From positions 37,411-101,410 of the forward strand of contig CAVSPU010000006.1 in NCBI GenBank assembly GCA_963729815.1: DNA of 64,000 nt, given 5' to 3'. Numbering within the stretch: the stretch's first letter is position 1; each line of letters starts with the position of its first letter. Source of the DNA: DAHUXN01 sp963729815. GTDB lineage: Bacteria > Acidobacteriota > Terriglobia > Acidiferrales > UBA7541. Below are positions 25,888 to 34,485 of this stretch, in pieces. Both the position numbers and the translations under genes were made by a program. Below the pieces are notes generated by a model that was given only the letters and a program-made list of their open reading frames with translations, did not search any database and had not been told where the DNA came from.

Positions 25888-27344
25888 GATTTCGACGACG
25901 CGATTCCCACTTTCACGTTGCGGAAACGTGCAGGTGCCGCGCCGTGGCCGGTGCCCATGGTTTGCATGGGTTGGCCTTTGCCGCAATTCGGCGTGCCCCA
26001 CAGCGTCCAGTAATCTCGCGAGCAGATTGCATCGCAACTATTCCAGAATTCCGTCGTGATGCCGCTGTAACTCGGCGTCTTGATCATGCGGCCGCGTTTG
26101 CCATTCTTGATTTCCCAGCCTATCTCCGTGGAAAACTGGAAATGATAGCGGCGGTCGTCGATGGACCAGGAACGATTGGTCTCAATGTAAATGCCGTCAT
26201 CCGTATCGGCGATGAGATCTTCGAATTTGCGGTCGCCGGGAAGGATGCTGATGTTCGTCATCCGGATAATCGGAAGCCGGTTCCAACTCTCCGTGCGCAT
26301 GGTGCCATTGGAGCGCGGCTGGCCGATGGCCGCGGCGGTTTCACGATTCGTCAGATATCCGGTGAAAAGGCCGTTCGAGATGATCGGCGTGCATTGCGCG
26401 GGCACGCCTTCATCGTCATAAGCGAAAGTGCCAAGGCCGGGGCCGTGCGCGAGGCGCGCGTCGGCGACAACGTTGACGATGTCCGAACCGTAGCGCAGGG
26501 AATTCAATTTTTCGAGCGTCAGAAAGCTCATACCGGCGAAATTCGCTTCCATGCCAAGGACGCGATCGAGCTCGATGGGATGGCCGATGGACTCGTGAAT
26601 CTGCAAGCCGAGCTGCGAGCTATCGAGAATAATCGTGCTCTTCCCTTCCGGGCATTTCGCGGCGCTATGCAGCGCGACGCATTGTTCGGCGATGCGCGGC
26701 GCGTTCCCGACCAGGTCCAATTCTTCGATCAATTCGTAGCCGCGCAGCATGTGCTGACCGCCAAAACTATTCGGATAGGAACGCTTCTGAATTTCCTCTC
26801 CGGCGAAGCTGGTGGCGACGATTCCCGCGCCGGACTGCATTTTCACTTGATGAATCACGGAACCAATGCTGGAAACGAAAAGCTGGTCGATTCTACGGAA
26901 GGACATGGAGCCTTCGGCAAGCGTGACGCCTTTGACTTTGCGCATTTCGGAATCAGCCGCGAGGAGTACGGCGATTTGCGTTTCGATGGGGACGCGGAAA
27001 GGATCCTTGATGAAAGGATTCTGCCAGGTGTCGACATAGGATTGCTCGGGCGCCATAACGACATCGTGGCGCTTGGCGACGGCGGAAGCTTTGGCAATGG
27101 CGACAGCCTGGGCGACACAGGCTTCGATGCCCTCGTGGGAGATGCGGTCCGTCGCGGAAAAGCCCCAGGAACCCTGGGCGATGACGCGCAAACCCAGGCC
27201 GAGGGACTCGCCTTCGCTGGCGCGGCCAACCTGGCCATTCTTGGTCGAGACGTCGCGGTGGCGGATGTCCATGACGCGGACGTCGGCGTAGGTCGCGCCG
27301 CGAGCGAGCGCCTTTTCGATGGCGAGATTGGCTAAGTCTCGCAT
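25884..27344 (-). CDS. tldD: TldD family zinc metalloprotease subunit
   Basis: TldD is the catalytic partner of TldE. The 486-residue protein carries the zinc-binding HExxxH motif (LGLQIHESIGHPIELDR near residue 240) and the C-terminal cysteine region (TLWGTPNCGKGQPMQTMGTGHGAAP) that supplies the third ligand. The start at 27344 (MRDLANLAIEKAL) aligns with family N-termini; an upstream ATG 13 codons earlier exists. It is translationally coupled to pmbA. No RiPP precursor or toxin substrate gene is visible nearby. Confidence 0.94.
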   Translation of the reverse strand: MRDLANLAIEKALARGATYADVRVMDIRHRDVSTKNGQVGRASEGESLGLGLRVIAQGSWGFSATDRISHEGIEACVAQAVAIAKASAVAKRHDVVMAPEQSYVDTWQNPFIKDPFRVPIETQIAVLLAADSEMRKVKGVTLAEGSMSFRRIDQLFVSSIGSVIHQVKMQSGAGIVATSFAGEEIQKRSYPNSFGGQHMLRGYELIEELDLVGNAPRIAEQCVALHSAAKCPEGKSTIILDSSQLGLQIHESIGHPIELDRVLGMEANFAGMSFLTLEKLNSLRYGSDIVNVVADARLAHGPGLGTFAYDDEGVPAQCTPIISNGLFTGYLTNRETAAAIGQPRSNGTMRTESWNRLPIIRMTNISILPGDRKFEDLIADTDDGIYIETNRSWSIDDRRYHFQFSTEIGWEIKNGKRGRMIKTPSYSGITTEFWNSCDAICSRDYWTLWGTPNCGKGQPMQTMGTGHGAAPARFRNVKVGIASSKS

Positions 27345-27690
27345 CGCATCACGCCCCACGCCCGGAAAAAGGAGAGTTACCAAAAACCATAGATGAGGCT
27401 AGATCGGGACTCAGCAAGGGTGAAGATTTGTCCCGATTAGAAAAATTCAAGTGATTGATTTTATTGGTGGTTAACAAAAACTCACTGAACTTTGCTGTCC
27501 CGATTAAAAAAATCATACATTGATGTTGCAGGCACCGCGAAGACGCGCAGGCTGAGCCTTTTCTAGACAAGCCAACCCCTGATTGAGGAGGATGACGGCC
27601 GCCGGTCGTTTATGTTTAGTGTCATAGTCACAAACACCCATTTTAGCACGCCAGTCAATGGGTTCGGAGGCCGACAAGGCGGATCCACGG
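27345..27690. other. Intergenic region with short direct repeats
   Basis: No convincing gene. The first ~190 bases are AT-rich. TGTCCCGATTA followed by an A-run occurs twice (27429-27460 and 27496-27524) with similar flanks ending ATTGAT, and an inverted partner (ATCGGGAC) lies near 27413. These sites upstream of tldD could be regulatory, but no factor can be named. Confidence 0.4.
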
Positions 27691-27722
27691 AAAAAACAAA
27701 GGGCGGGTCTGAAGACCCGCCC
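27691..27722 (-). terminator. Strong intrinsic terminator after PEP-CTERM gene
   Basis: GGGCGGGTCT (27701-27710) and AGACCCGCCC (27713-27722) form a perfect 10-bp stem with a tight loop. On the - strand it is followed by TTTGTTTTTT, complement of 27691-27700. It lies about 30 bases beyond the PEP-CTERM stop, the normal distance for that gene's terminator. Confidence 0.8.
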
Positions 27723-27749
27723 CTACTTTTATTGGAAGGCTCGCGCAAT

Positions 27750-28307
27750 TCAAGAGTGCGCGGAGCTGCGGCGGAGGAATGGGCCGAGCCCCAGGAGGCC
27801 GGTGCCGAGCAGGAGCAGAGATGAGGGTTCAGGGGTCACGCCCACAGTGGCAATGCCGGAGGTGAAAACATAAGGTGGGATACTCGGGTCGTATCCGATG
27901 GTCGACACGATATAACCCCCGAGCAAAGGTCCCCCATTTGGGTCGGCGAAAGTCAAAACCATCTCGTAGTAATCGAAGAAGAATGTTCCCGGTTCAAAAA
28001 AATCGGCGCTCGCACCGGGGTCCGTCGATGAGACCCGGCCGAAGGGGGTGAAAAAATACCAGCTACCGACCGTTTGGGTATCAGGGTCAAAGCTGAAGAC
28101 GCCCGTAATGGTCGCGCCCACGGGGTATAACGGCTCGGACAGCGAACAAGGAGTGCCCGGCTCCGGGTAGCATGTGGCATCGCCAGTGAATAGGAGCGTG
28201 ACCATGTCTGAAGGGTTAGCAAAAGCGCGGGCAGGCCAAAGAAGCAGACAGAGAAGCCCGAAAGACAATGAATATTTTACGAAGGAAGGCAGGAAGCCTT
28301 TTGGCAT
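27750..28307 (-). CDS. PEP-CTERM sorting-signal secreted protein
   Basis: A 185-residue exported protein. Residues 1-29 form a Sec signal peptide (KYSLSFGLLCLLLWPARAFA). The C-terminus has the PEP-CTERM tripartite tag: VTPEPSS, a hydrophobic helix (LLLLGTGLLGLG) and a basic tail (FLRRSS). Such tags are recognised by exosortase, which removes the helix and links the protein to the envelope or an exopolysaccharide. The mature part is beta-rich without a recognised domain. AAGGAGAAGATC precedes the ATG. Exosortase is not in the window. Confidence 0.85.
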   Translation of the reverse strand: MPKGFLPSFVKYSLSFGLLCLLLWPARAFANPSDMVTLLFTGDATCYPEPGTPCSLSEPLYPVGATITGVFSFDPDTQTVGSWYFFTPFGRVSSTDPGASADFFEPGTFFFDYYEMVLTFADPNGGPLLGGYIVSTIGYDPSIPPYVFTSGIATVGVTPEPSSLLLLGTGLLGLGPFLRRSSAHS

Positions 28308-28582
28308 GATCTTCTCCTTTAGGGGCTCTCCTAGGGCCAAGAAGAACCTCGATAGCGGAGACGTCCAGATCGCACCCAAATCGCTTTCGCCAATTTTCAG
28401 GCTGGAACCCCGGAGAACACCCCTTCTCCGCCGTAAAGTGAGGAGCACGCAGGATGCCAATCTTTTCTTTCCTGCATTGAAAGGAGTTAAGTGGTTGGTT
28501 CAGGGCGGGGGGTAAGTGCGATGTGCAAGGAAATATACGGAATCCGCAATTACTTGCAGGTAACTTACAAACACTCACAGGG

Positions 28583-28633
28583 CAAAAGCAGATTCCTCGT
28601 CGGATGCTCGCCGCATCCTCACTCGGAATGACA
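28583..28633. repeat. Hairpin dispersed repeat, copy 1
   Basis: First copy of a ~50-bp family. It starts CAAAAGCAGATTCC and ends CGGAATGACA. An inner stem (GGATGC, five-base loop, GCATCC) is nested in an outer one (ATTCC against GGAAT). Other copies are at 28898-28947 and 30264-30332. Confidence 0.8.
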
Positions 28634-28646
28634 GGCCCCAGCTTAG

Positions 28647-28673
28647 GTGCCTTCATTCCAAGCGGCGACGAGA
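28647..28673 (-). pseudogene. Degenerate copy of ahcY 3' end (copy A)
   Basis: Read on the - strand it encodes DLVAAWNEGT followed by TAA, closely resembling the AhcY C-terminus HYLASWNEGT and its stop. It lies about 310 bases beyond the true ahcY end and 14 bases after hairpin repeat copy 1. It is too short to be functional. Confidence 0.55.
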
Positions 28674-28809
28674 TCCTTCAGAGTCGCAATGGCACGAAGC
28701 CTCAGTGATGATAGCAAGAACTGCGGTGCCGAGGCGAGATCCCCGCCCGCCGGCGGGCTTCGGCTCCGCAAAAACACGAAGCGTCAGGATGACAGGAAAT
28801 GTGTGTCAC

Positions 28810-28839
28810 GCGCCTTCGTTCCAGGAGGCGAGGTAGTGC
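28810..28839 (-). pseudogene. Near-identical copy of ahcY 3' end (copy B)
   Basis: Read on the - strand it encodes HYLASWNEGA then TGA. The 20+ bases from GCCTTCGTTCC through GAGGTAGTGC are identical to the real ahcY end at 28963-28990. It sits 150 bases downstream of the intact gene, so it appears to be a small displaced duplication. Confidence 0.7.
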
Positions 28840-28897
28840 AAGCCATCGGCTGCGACAAACCTCAGCGGCTGAAGCCTGTGCCACGCAAACCAGATAC

Positions 28898-28947
28898 AAA
28901 AGCAGATTCCTCGTCGGATGCTAGTCGCGTCCTCGCTCGGAATGACA
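28898..28947. repeat. Hairpin dispersed repeat, copy 2
   Basis: Second copy of the family, 10 bases from the ahcY stop. The inner stem is kept (GGATGC with GCGTCC, one G-U wobble), which suggests the folded form matters. Confidence 0.8.
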
Positions 28948-28957
28948 AAGCGGGGAG

Positions 28958-30232
28958 TTACGTGCCTTCGTTCCAGGAGGCGAGGTAGTGCTCCTGCTCG
29001 GGCGTGAGCTTGTCGATTTGCGTGCCAAGGGACTCGAGCTTGAGGCGCGCGATGTGCGTGTCGATTTCCTCGGGCACGGCGTAGACCTGCTTCTTCATTT
29101 TGCTAGCGTTCTTGATGAGGTGCTCGACGGAGAGCGCCTGGTTGGCGAAGCTCATGTCCATGACCACGGCGGGATGGCCTTCGGCCGCGGCGAGGTTGAT
29201 GAGGCGGCCTTCGCCGAGGAGGTAGAGCTTGCGGCCGTCGCGCATGACGTATTCCTCGACGAACGGACGCACTTCGCGGTGCGAGCTGGACATTTTCTCG
29301 AGCGCGGGAATGTCGATTTCCACGTTGAAGTGGCCGGAATTGCACATGACCGCGCCGTCGTTCATTTTTTCGAAATGATCCGCGGCGAGGACGGATTTAT
29401 TGCCCGTGAGCGTGACGAAGATCTGGCCAATCTTGGCCGCTTCGTGCATGGGCATGACGCGATAGCCATCCATGATGGCTTCGATGCCCTTGGTGGGATT
29501 GATCTCGGTGACGATCACGTTGGCACCCATGCCCTTGGCGCGCATGGCGACGCCGCGTCCGCACCAGCCGTAGCCAGCGACGACGACGTTCATGCCGGCG
29601 AGAAGGAGATTCGTGGCGCGGATGATGCCGTCGAGTGTGGACTGGCCCGTGCCGTAGCGATTGTCGAAAAGGTGCTTCGTGAGCGCGTCGTTGACGGCGA
29701 TGATCGGGTAACGCAGCGTGCCGTCCTTGGCCATGGCGCGCAGGCGAATGACGCCGGTGGTGGTCTCTTCAGTGCCGCCGATGACATTGGGAACGAGATC
29801 GGGATGCTTGGTGAGAAGCATGGTGACAAGGTCGGCGCCGTCGTCGAGAGTGACCTGCGGACGATGATCGATGGCCGCGTTGATGTGCGCGTAATAGGTC
29901 GCGTTATCCTCGCCCTTAATCGCAAAGGTGGGAATGTTATAGTCCTTGGCGAGGCACGCGGCGACTTCGTCCTGAGTCGAAAGAGGATTCGAGGCGCAAA
30001 GCACGACGTCGGCGCCACCGTCGCGAAGCGTGATGGCGAGATTGGCCGTTTCGCTAGTGACGTGCAGGCACGCGGACATGCGGATGCCCTTGAACGGCTT
30101 TTCCTTGATGAAGCGCTTGCGAATGAGCTGCAAGACGGGCATCTGTTGATTGGCCCATTCGATCTTGCGCTTGCCGCGATCGGCGAGTGCGAAATCCTTC
30201 ACATCACTGGACACTTTGGACGCTGTTTCCAC
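28958..30232 (-). CDS. ahcY: Adenosylhomocysteinase
   Basis: AhcY hydrolyses S-adenosylhomocysteine to adenosine and homocysteine, relieving product inhibition of methyltransferases. The 424-residue protein has SACLHVTSETANL, the GGTEETTTGV loop, NDALTKHLFDNRYGTGQS with the catalytic Lys/Asp region, the NAD-binding VVAGYGWCGRG, and the closing CNSGHFNVEID. The start is GTG at 30232 with GGGAGA seven bases upstream. It follows metK on the same strand after ~107 bases containing a hairpin repeat. Together they run the SAM cycle. Confidence 0.96.
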   Translation of the reverse strand: METASKVSSDVKDFALADRGKRKIEWANQQMPVLQLIRKRFIKEKPFKGIRMSACLHVTSETANLAITLRDGGADVVLCASNPLSTQDEVAACLAKDYNIPTFAIKGEDNATYYAHINAAIDHRPQVTLDDGADLVTMLLTKHPDLVPNVIGGTEETTTGVIRLRAMAKDGTLRYPIIAVNDALTKHLFDNRYGTGQSTLDGIIRATNLLLAGMNVVVAGYGWCGRGVAMRAKGMGANVIVTEINPTKGIEAIMDGYRVMPMHEAAKIGQIFVTLTGNKSVLAADHFEKMNDGAVMCNSGHFNVEIDIPALEKMSSSHREVRPFVEEYVMRDGRKLYLLGEGRLINLAAAEGHPAVVMDMSFANQALSVEHLIKNASKMKKQVYAVPEEIDTHIARLKLESLGTQIDKLTPEQEHYLASWNEGT

Positions 30233-30263
30233 GAGTGCATCTCCCTAAGTAGTTTCGATAAGA

Positions 30264-30332
30264 CAAAAGCAGATTCCATGCCTGCAGCAGGCAGGTTCGT
30301 CGGATGCTAGTCGCATCCTCCTCAGAATGACA
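30264..30332. repeat. Hairpin dispersed repeat, copy 3 with insertion
   Basis: Third copy, between metK and ahcY. It shares CAAAAGCAGATTCC, CGTCGGATGCTAGTCGCATCC and GAATGACA with the others but carries about 18 extra bases that themselves form a small palindrome (CCTGCAGCAGG). Confidence 0.75.
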
Positions 30333-30339
30333 ACGAACC

Positions 30340-31518
30340 CTAGCGTGAGGCCATGACGGTCGCGGGCAATCCGGCTCCCTTGCGAATGGCGTCCGCGCGA
30401 TCGGTTTTTTCCCATGTGAAGCCCGGCCCGGTGCGGCCAAAATGGCCGTAGCTGGCGGTGGCGCGGTAAATCGGGCGCCGCAAGTTCAGGGTTTCGATGA
30501 TTCCGCGCGGCGTGAGCCCGAATGTGCTGCGAATGAGCTCGGTGATCTGGTGATCGGGAATGTTGCCGGTGCCGAACGTGTCGGCCATGACGGAAACCGG
30601 TTCGGCGACACCGATGGCGTAAGCGAGCTGAACTTCGAGCTTGCGGGCGACGCCTGCGGCGACGAGATTTTTCGCGATGTAGCGGGCCATGTAGCATGCG
30701 GAACGGTCCACCTTGGTCGGGTCCTTGCCGGAAAGAGCGCCGCCACCATGACGGCTGTAACCGCCGTAGGTGTCGACGATGATCTTGCGTCCCGTGAGGC
30801 CCGCATCGCCCATTGGCCCGCCGACGACGAAGCGTCCGGTGGGGTTGATGTGAATGCGCGTTTGCTTGTCCATCATTTTCGCGGGAACGACGGGACGGAT
30901 GACTTCGTCCAAAATGGCTTCGCGAAGATCTTTCGTGGAAACGGAGTCGCTATGTTGAGTGGAAATGACAACGCAATCGACTCGAGCAGGACGACCGTCG
31001 ATGTATTCGATGGAGACCTGAGACTTGCCATCGGGACGAAGAAAGTCAACAACTCCTGCCTTGCGAACTTCGGCGAGGCGCTGGCACAGCCGATGCGCGA
31101 GTTGGATGGGCATGGGCATCAACTCTTCTGTTTCGTCGCAGGCGAAGCCGAACATCAATCCCTGGTCGCCCGCGCCGCCCGTGTCGACGCCCATGGCGAT
31201 GTCGCCGGACTGTTTCTTGATGGTGGAGATGACGCCGCAAGTGTCGGCGTCGAAGCCGTATTTGGCGCGCGTGTAGCCGACATCGCGGATCACCTGACGC
31301 GCAATGTCAGAGAAATCGACGTAGGTTTTGGTGGTGATTTCGCCGGCGACAACGACTAGGCCGGTGGTGACAAGCGTCTCGCAGGCGACGCGACCCATGG
31401 GGTCGTCCTTCATCACAGCGTCGAGAACAGCGTCGGAGATCTGGTCGGCAATCTTGTCGGGGTGGCCTTCAGTAACCGATTCTGAAGTGAACAGGAATTT
31501 TTCTTCTGAGCGTGTCAA
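30340..31518 (-). CDS. metK: S-adenosylmethionine synthetase
   Basis: MetK makes S-adenosylmethionine from methionine and ATP. The 392-residue protein has SVTEGHPDKIADQISDA at the N-terminus, GAGDQGLMFGFACDET (ATP/methionine site) and the GGGALSGKDPTKVDRSACYM motif with catalytic Lys/Asp residues. The start is taken as TTG at 31518, because AAGGAG lies six bases upstream; a TTG ten codons earlier would have this ribosome binding site inside the gene. No SAM riboswitch was recognised in the 229-base leader up to prfB. Confidence 0.95.
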   Translation of the reverse strand: MTRSEEKFLFTSESVTEGHPDKIADQISDAVLDAVMKDDPMGRVACETLVTTGLVVVAGEITTKTYVDFSDIARQVIRDVGYTRAKYGFDADTCGVISTIKKQSGDIAMGVDTGGAGDQGLMFGFACDETEELMPMPIQLAHRLCQRLAEVRKAGVVDFLRPDGKSQVSIEYIDGRPARVDCVVISTQHSDSVSTKDLREAILDEVIRPVVPAKMMDKQTRIHINPTGRFVVGGPMGDAGLTGRKIIVDTYGGYSRHGGGALSGKDPTKVDRSACYMARYIAKNLVAAGVARKLEVQLAYAIGVAEPVSVMADTFGTGNIPDHQITELIRSTFGLTPRGIIETLNLRRPIYRATASYGHFGRTGPGFTWEKTDRADAIRKGAGLPATVMASR

Positions 31519-31747
31519 CACAGTCTCCTTCGATGGATTGGAAGGCAAATTAGTGGCCTAAGCGCCTAATGCTGCGGGAACCACAATAAAAAAGGCTAAC
31601 ATCGGAGCGAGTGAGTGTCAACGGCTTGCAGCGAAAGAGCTTAATTCGGGGTTTAACGGCGAAAATATGACACCGAAAAACATCCAACGACTCACGCGGA
31701 CGATGGCGAAAGGGCGAGAAGCGAAAGAGTTTGCAGCTTTCAGAGAC

Positions 31748-32921
31748 TTAATTTTTAGACGCTTCTGCGTCGCCAGTGGGAGTGCCACCGTTGCCGCCGC
31801 GGCGGGAGAGTAGGTAAGCACGGATGAAACGGTCGAGGTCGCCGTTGAGGACGCGATCGACGTCGCCCTGCTCGACCTTGGTGCGATGGTCCTTCACCAA
31901 TTGATAGGGCTGGAGAACGTAAGAGCGAATCTGACTGCCGAAGCTGATTTCGGGCTTGGATTCGTCGAGCTTGCGGGTTTCTTCGCGGCGCTTGTCGATT
32001 TCGCGTTCGTAGAGCTGCGATTTCAGGACCTTCATGGCCAGTTCGCGGTTCTTGTGCTGGCTACGCTCGTTCTGGCACTGGACGACGATTCCGGTCGCGA
32101 GATGCGTGATGCGGACGGCGGATTCGACTTTGTTGACGTTCTGGCCGCCGTGGCCGCCGGCGCGAAACGTATCGATGCGCAAGTCTTCCGGCTTGACGAC
32201 GATCTCGATGGTGTCGTCAATTTCGGGGATGACGAATACGGAAGCGAAAGACGTGTGGCGGCGGGCAGCCTGATCGAATGGCGAAATGCGCACCAGCCGG
32301 TGGACGCCACTTTCGCCGGAGAGCAAGCCATAAGCGTTTTCGCCTTCCATGCGCACGGTGGCGGACTTGATGCCAGCCTCCTCGCCGGGCGTCGAGTCGA
32401 TGACCGTGGCGCGAATGCCTTCGTTCTCGGCCCAGCGGAGATACATGCGCAAAAGCATCTCGGCCCAATCTTGCGACTCGGTGCCACCGGCACCGGGCTT
32501 GATGGTCATGATGGCGTTCAGGGCATCGTTGGGGCCGGAGAGCAGCGTCCGCGTTTCGAGTTCGGCGATGTATTTGTCGGCGGAGTCAAGCTCGGCGCTG
32601 ATGTCCTTCAAAACGGCTTCGCGCTGGGCCGCGTCGGTTTCCTCGTGCGCCATGTGGAAATAGGTTTCGATGTCGCTGACAACACGAGTGAGCTTATCTT
32701 CCGCGCCGACGCTGCTTTCGGCCTGCTTACGCTGCTGGAGAATGGCCTGGGCTTTCTCCTGGTCCTGCCAAAAGGCGGGGTCGTTGACTTTCGCGTCGAG
32801 GGATTTCAGAAGCTCGCGGCTGGCGGAAACGTCAAAGATAACTCCGCACAAGTTCTATACGTTTCTTGAGTTCGTCGAACCGCGACTGAAGATCTTCGAT
32901 GAGGTTGCTCACAATTTCCAT
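31748..32921 (-). CDS. prfB: Peptide chain release factor 2 (programmed +1 frameshift)
   Basis: RF2 terminates translation at UGA and UAA. It is encoded in two frames: a 29-codon first segment (32921-32832, ending VRSYL then TGA) and a 361-codon second segment starting at the Asp codon 32833. The junction CTT TGA C is the classic autoregulatory site at which scarce RF2 favours the +1 shift. The main part has the RF2 codon-recognition SPF (ISPFDQAARR) and the catalytic GGQ (AGGHGGQNVNKVESAVRI). The C-terminus has ~20 extra residues. It is the last gene of the lnt operon, 28 bases after lnt. A GTG at 32912 is an alternative start. Confidence 0.95.
32831..32837 (-). promoter_or_regulatory. RF2 programmed frameshift site CTTTGAC
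   Basis: The slippery CTT codon, in-frame TGA and following C are intact. An internal Shine-Dalgarno-like CGGAG lies just upstream, weaker than the usual AGGGGG. Without the shift translation ends after 29 codons. Confidence 0.93.
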
Positions 32922-32949
32922 CCTGCCACGAGATTTTTGAAGATTGCTG

Positions 32950-34485
32950 CTATATAGCCGCCGCTTGATTGCTTTTCGACCGCGCCAAACCGAAAGCGAA
33001 TAACACGATTGTGGCGATGAGGCAAAGCCATCCAAACCAATTGCCCCAGCGAACGTACAGCGTGCGATTCGAGCGAAATCCGTAAGGCGCGTCCAGTTCG
33101 CCTCGAATGTAAGGCTTGAGCCTGGCGACGATCCGCCCGTAAGGATCGACGTCGACGGTGAAACCCGTGTTCGTGTCGCGCAGCAGCCAACGGCGAGACT
33201 CAACCGCGCGAACGCGAGCCATCATCACGTGTTGCGCCGGGGCCGAGGAACGCCCGAACCAGCCGTCGTTCGAGATGTTCATCAGCAATTCCGCGCCATG
33301 GGCCGCGAAATTGCGAATCTCGCCCGGGAAAATCGCTTCGTAACAAATGAAAACGCTGAAGCGGCCGCCTGGCAACTGCCCGACGGAATATTCGCGGCCC
33401 GGCGTGAAATCGCCGATGCCTTCCGTCAAACTCTTCGCAAACGCCAACCACTTCCGCAGCGGCACATATTCGCCGAATGGGACGAGATGAATCTTATCAT
33501 ACGTGAATTGGCGCTGGCCCGCAGGGTCGAGTAGGACGGCGCTATTCGATGCAAGCCACTCGCGGTTTGGCCCCAACTTCCAATCGTCAACGCCGACGAG
33601 AAAATAATTATTTGCGTTTTTCGCGATGCGTTCAGCAATGGCGGCGAATTTCGGATCTTGCAAGGAAAATGGCGCGGGGACTTCCGGCCAAATGATCACG
33701 CCCGGCGACTTTCTTGCGGCATCGACGCTGAGCAACTCGAGTTGCTCCATGTCCGGCGCGTGAGTTTCCATCCAATTGGACGGGTAGACCTCGAATTGCG
33801 GGAAGTTCGTTTGCACGAGATGCGCGACGTGGTCGGCTTTCGCCTGCGGCACAAGACGCGGCCCGACAAGGGCAATGACGATGAGCGCGACGGTGACGCC
33901 GATCAGCGCGCGGCGGCTTTTGGCCGATGGCGATGCGATGGCCCAGGCGACCAGCGCATTGAACGCGACGACGACTGCCGAAAGGCCGTAAATTCCCGTG
34001 AGGCTGCAAATCTGAACAAGCGCCAAATTTCCGGAAGCCGCATAGCCAATCAAATTCCAGGGAAAGCCTATGATGGGCAAATGCGCGCGTGCGAACTCGA
34101 GCACGATCCAAAGAAACGGCGCCAGGGCGCAGGCCAGGGCGACACTGGATTTGCTGACGCGCGCAACGAGAACCGCGAAGATGATTGGAAAGACGCTTCC
34201 GGCGAGAGTCATCAAGCCGAGAATCCCGGCGGAGAGCAGCGGGCTGACGCTTCCAAACTGGTGCATGACGGTGGCGATCCACGGCACGGCCAGCGGATAA
34301 AAGAGCGCGCCGTTAATGAAGCCGCAGAGAACGGCATGGCGCGGCCGGGCACCGAGCGCGGCGAGAATGAGCATCGCCACGGCAACCCACGCGAGCAGCG
34401 GCATATTGTAATTGGGAAACGAGAATGGGAGCGCGAGCCCGGAGGCTACGGCAAGTCGCAAACGAACCGATCGGGAGAAATTCAT
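32950..34485 (-). CDS. lnt: Apolipoprotein N-acyltransferase
   Basis: Lnt adds the third acyl chain to lipoproteins at the inner membrane. The 511-residue protein has six to seven N-terminal helices (e.g. LALPFSFPNYNMPLLAWVAV, GFPWNLIGY) and a periplasmic nitrilase-like domain with the Glu-Lys-Cys triad in IIWPEVPAP, YDKIHLVPFGEYVPLR and FICYEAIFPG. A C-terminal helix anchors the end. It starts directly after the SPOR-protein stop and precedes prfB by 28 bases. Confidence 0.95.
   Translation of the reverse strand: MNFSRSVRLRLAVASGLALPFSFPNYNMPLLAWVAVAMLILAALGARPRHAVLCGFINGALFYPLAVPWIATVMHQFGSVSPLLSAGILGLMTLAGSVFPIIFAVLVARVSKSSVALACALAPFLWIVLEFARAHLPIIGFPWNLIGYAASGNLALVQICSLTGIYGLSAVVVAFNALVAWAIASPSAKSRRALIGVTVALIVIALVGPRLVPQAKADHVAHLVQTNFPQFEVYPSNWMETHAPDMEQLELLSVDAARKSPGVIIWPEVPAPFSLQDPKFAAIAERIAKNANNYFLVGVDDWKLGPNREWLASNSAVLLDPAGQRQFTYDKIHLVPFGEYVPLRKWLAFAKSLTEGIGDFTPGREYSVGQLPGGRFSVFICYEAIFPGEIRNFAAHGAELLMNISNDGWFGRSSAPAQHVMMARVRAVESRRWLLRDTNTGFTVDVDPYGRIVARLKPYIRGELDAPYGFRSNRTLYVRWGNWFGWLCLIATIVLFAFGLARSKSNQAAAI

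Larger units (their letters stand above)
28308..28957. other. Repeat-rich intergenic region downstream of ahcY
   Basis: 650 bases without a supported gene. It contains two copies of a hairpin repeat, two displaced copies of the ahcY 3' end, and a GC-rich inverted segment (CCCGCCGGCGGG around 28745). The stretch next to 28308 presumably holds the promoter of the PEP-CTERM gene, but no clear -35/-10 pair was found. Confidence 0.6.

Noticed and set aside
25944..27335. 463-codon frame antisense to tldD
   Set aside because: It is a shadow of a GC-rich gene; the - strand product is full-length TldD with its zinc motif, and the antisense translation has no recognisable features.
28988..30310. 440-codon frame antisense to ahcY
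   Set aside because: AhcY on the other strand matches its family end to end; the antisense product shows only composition-driven repeats of charged residues.
31549..31747. Possible SAM riboswitch before metK
   Set aside because: No SAM-I, SAM-II or SAH-type conserved core or pairing pattern could be recognised in the leader; only scattered short complementarity.
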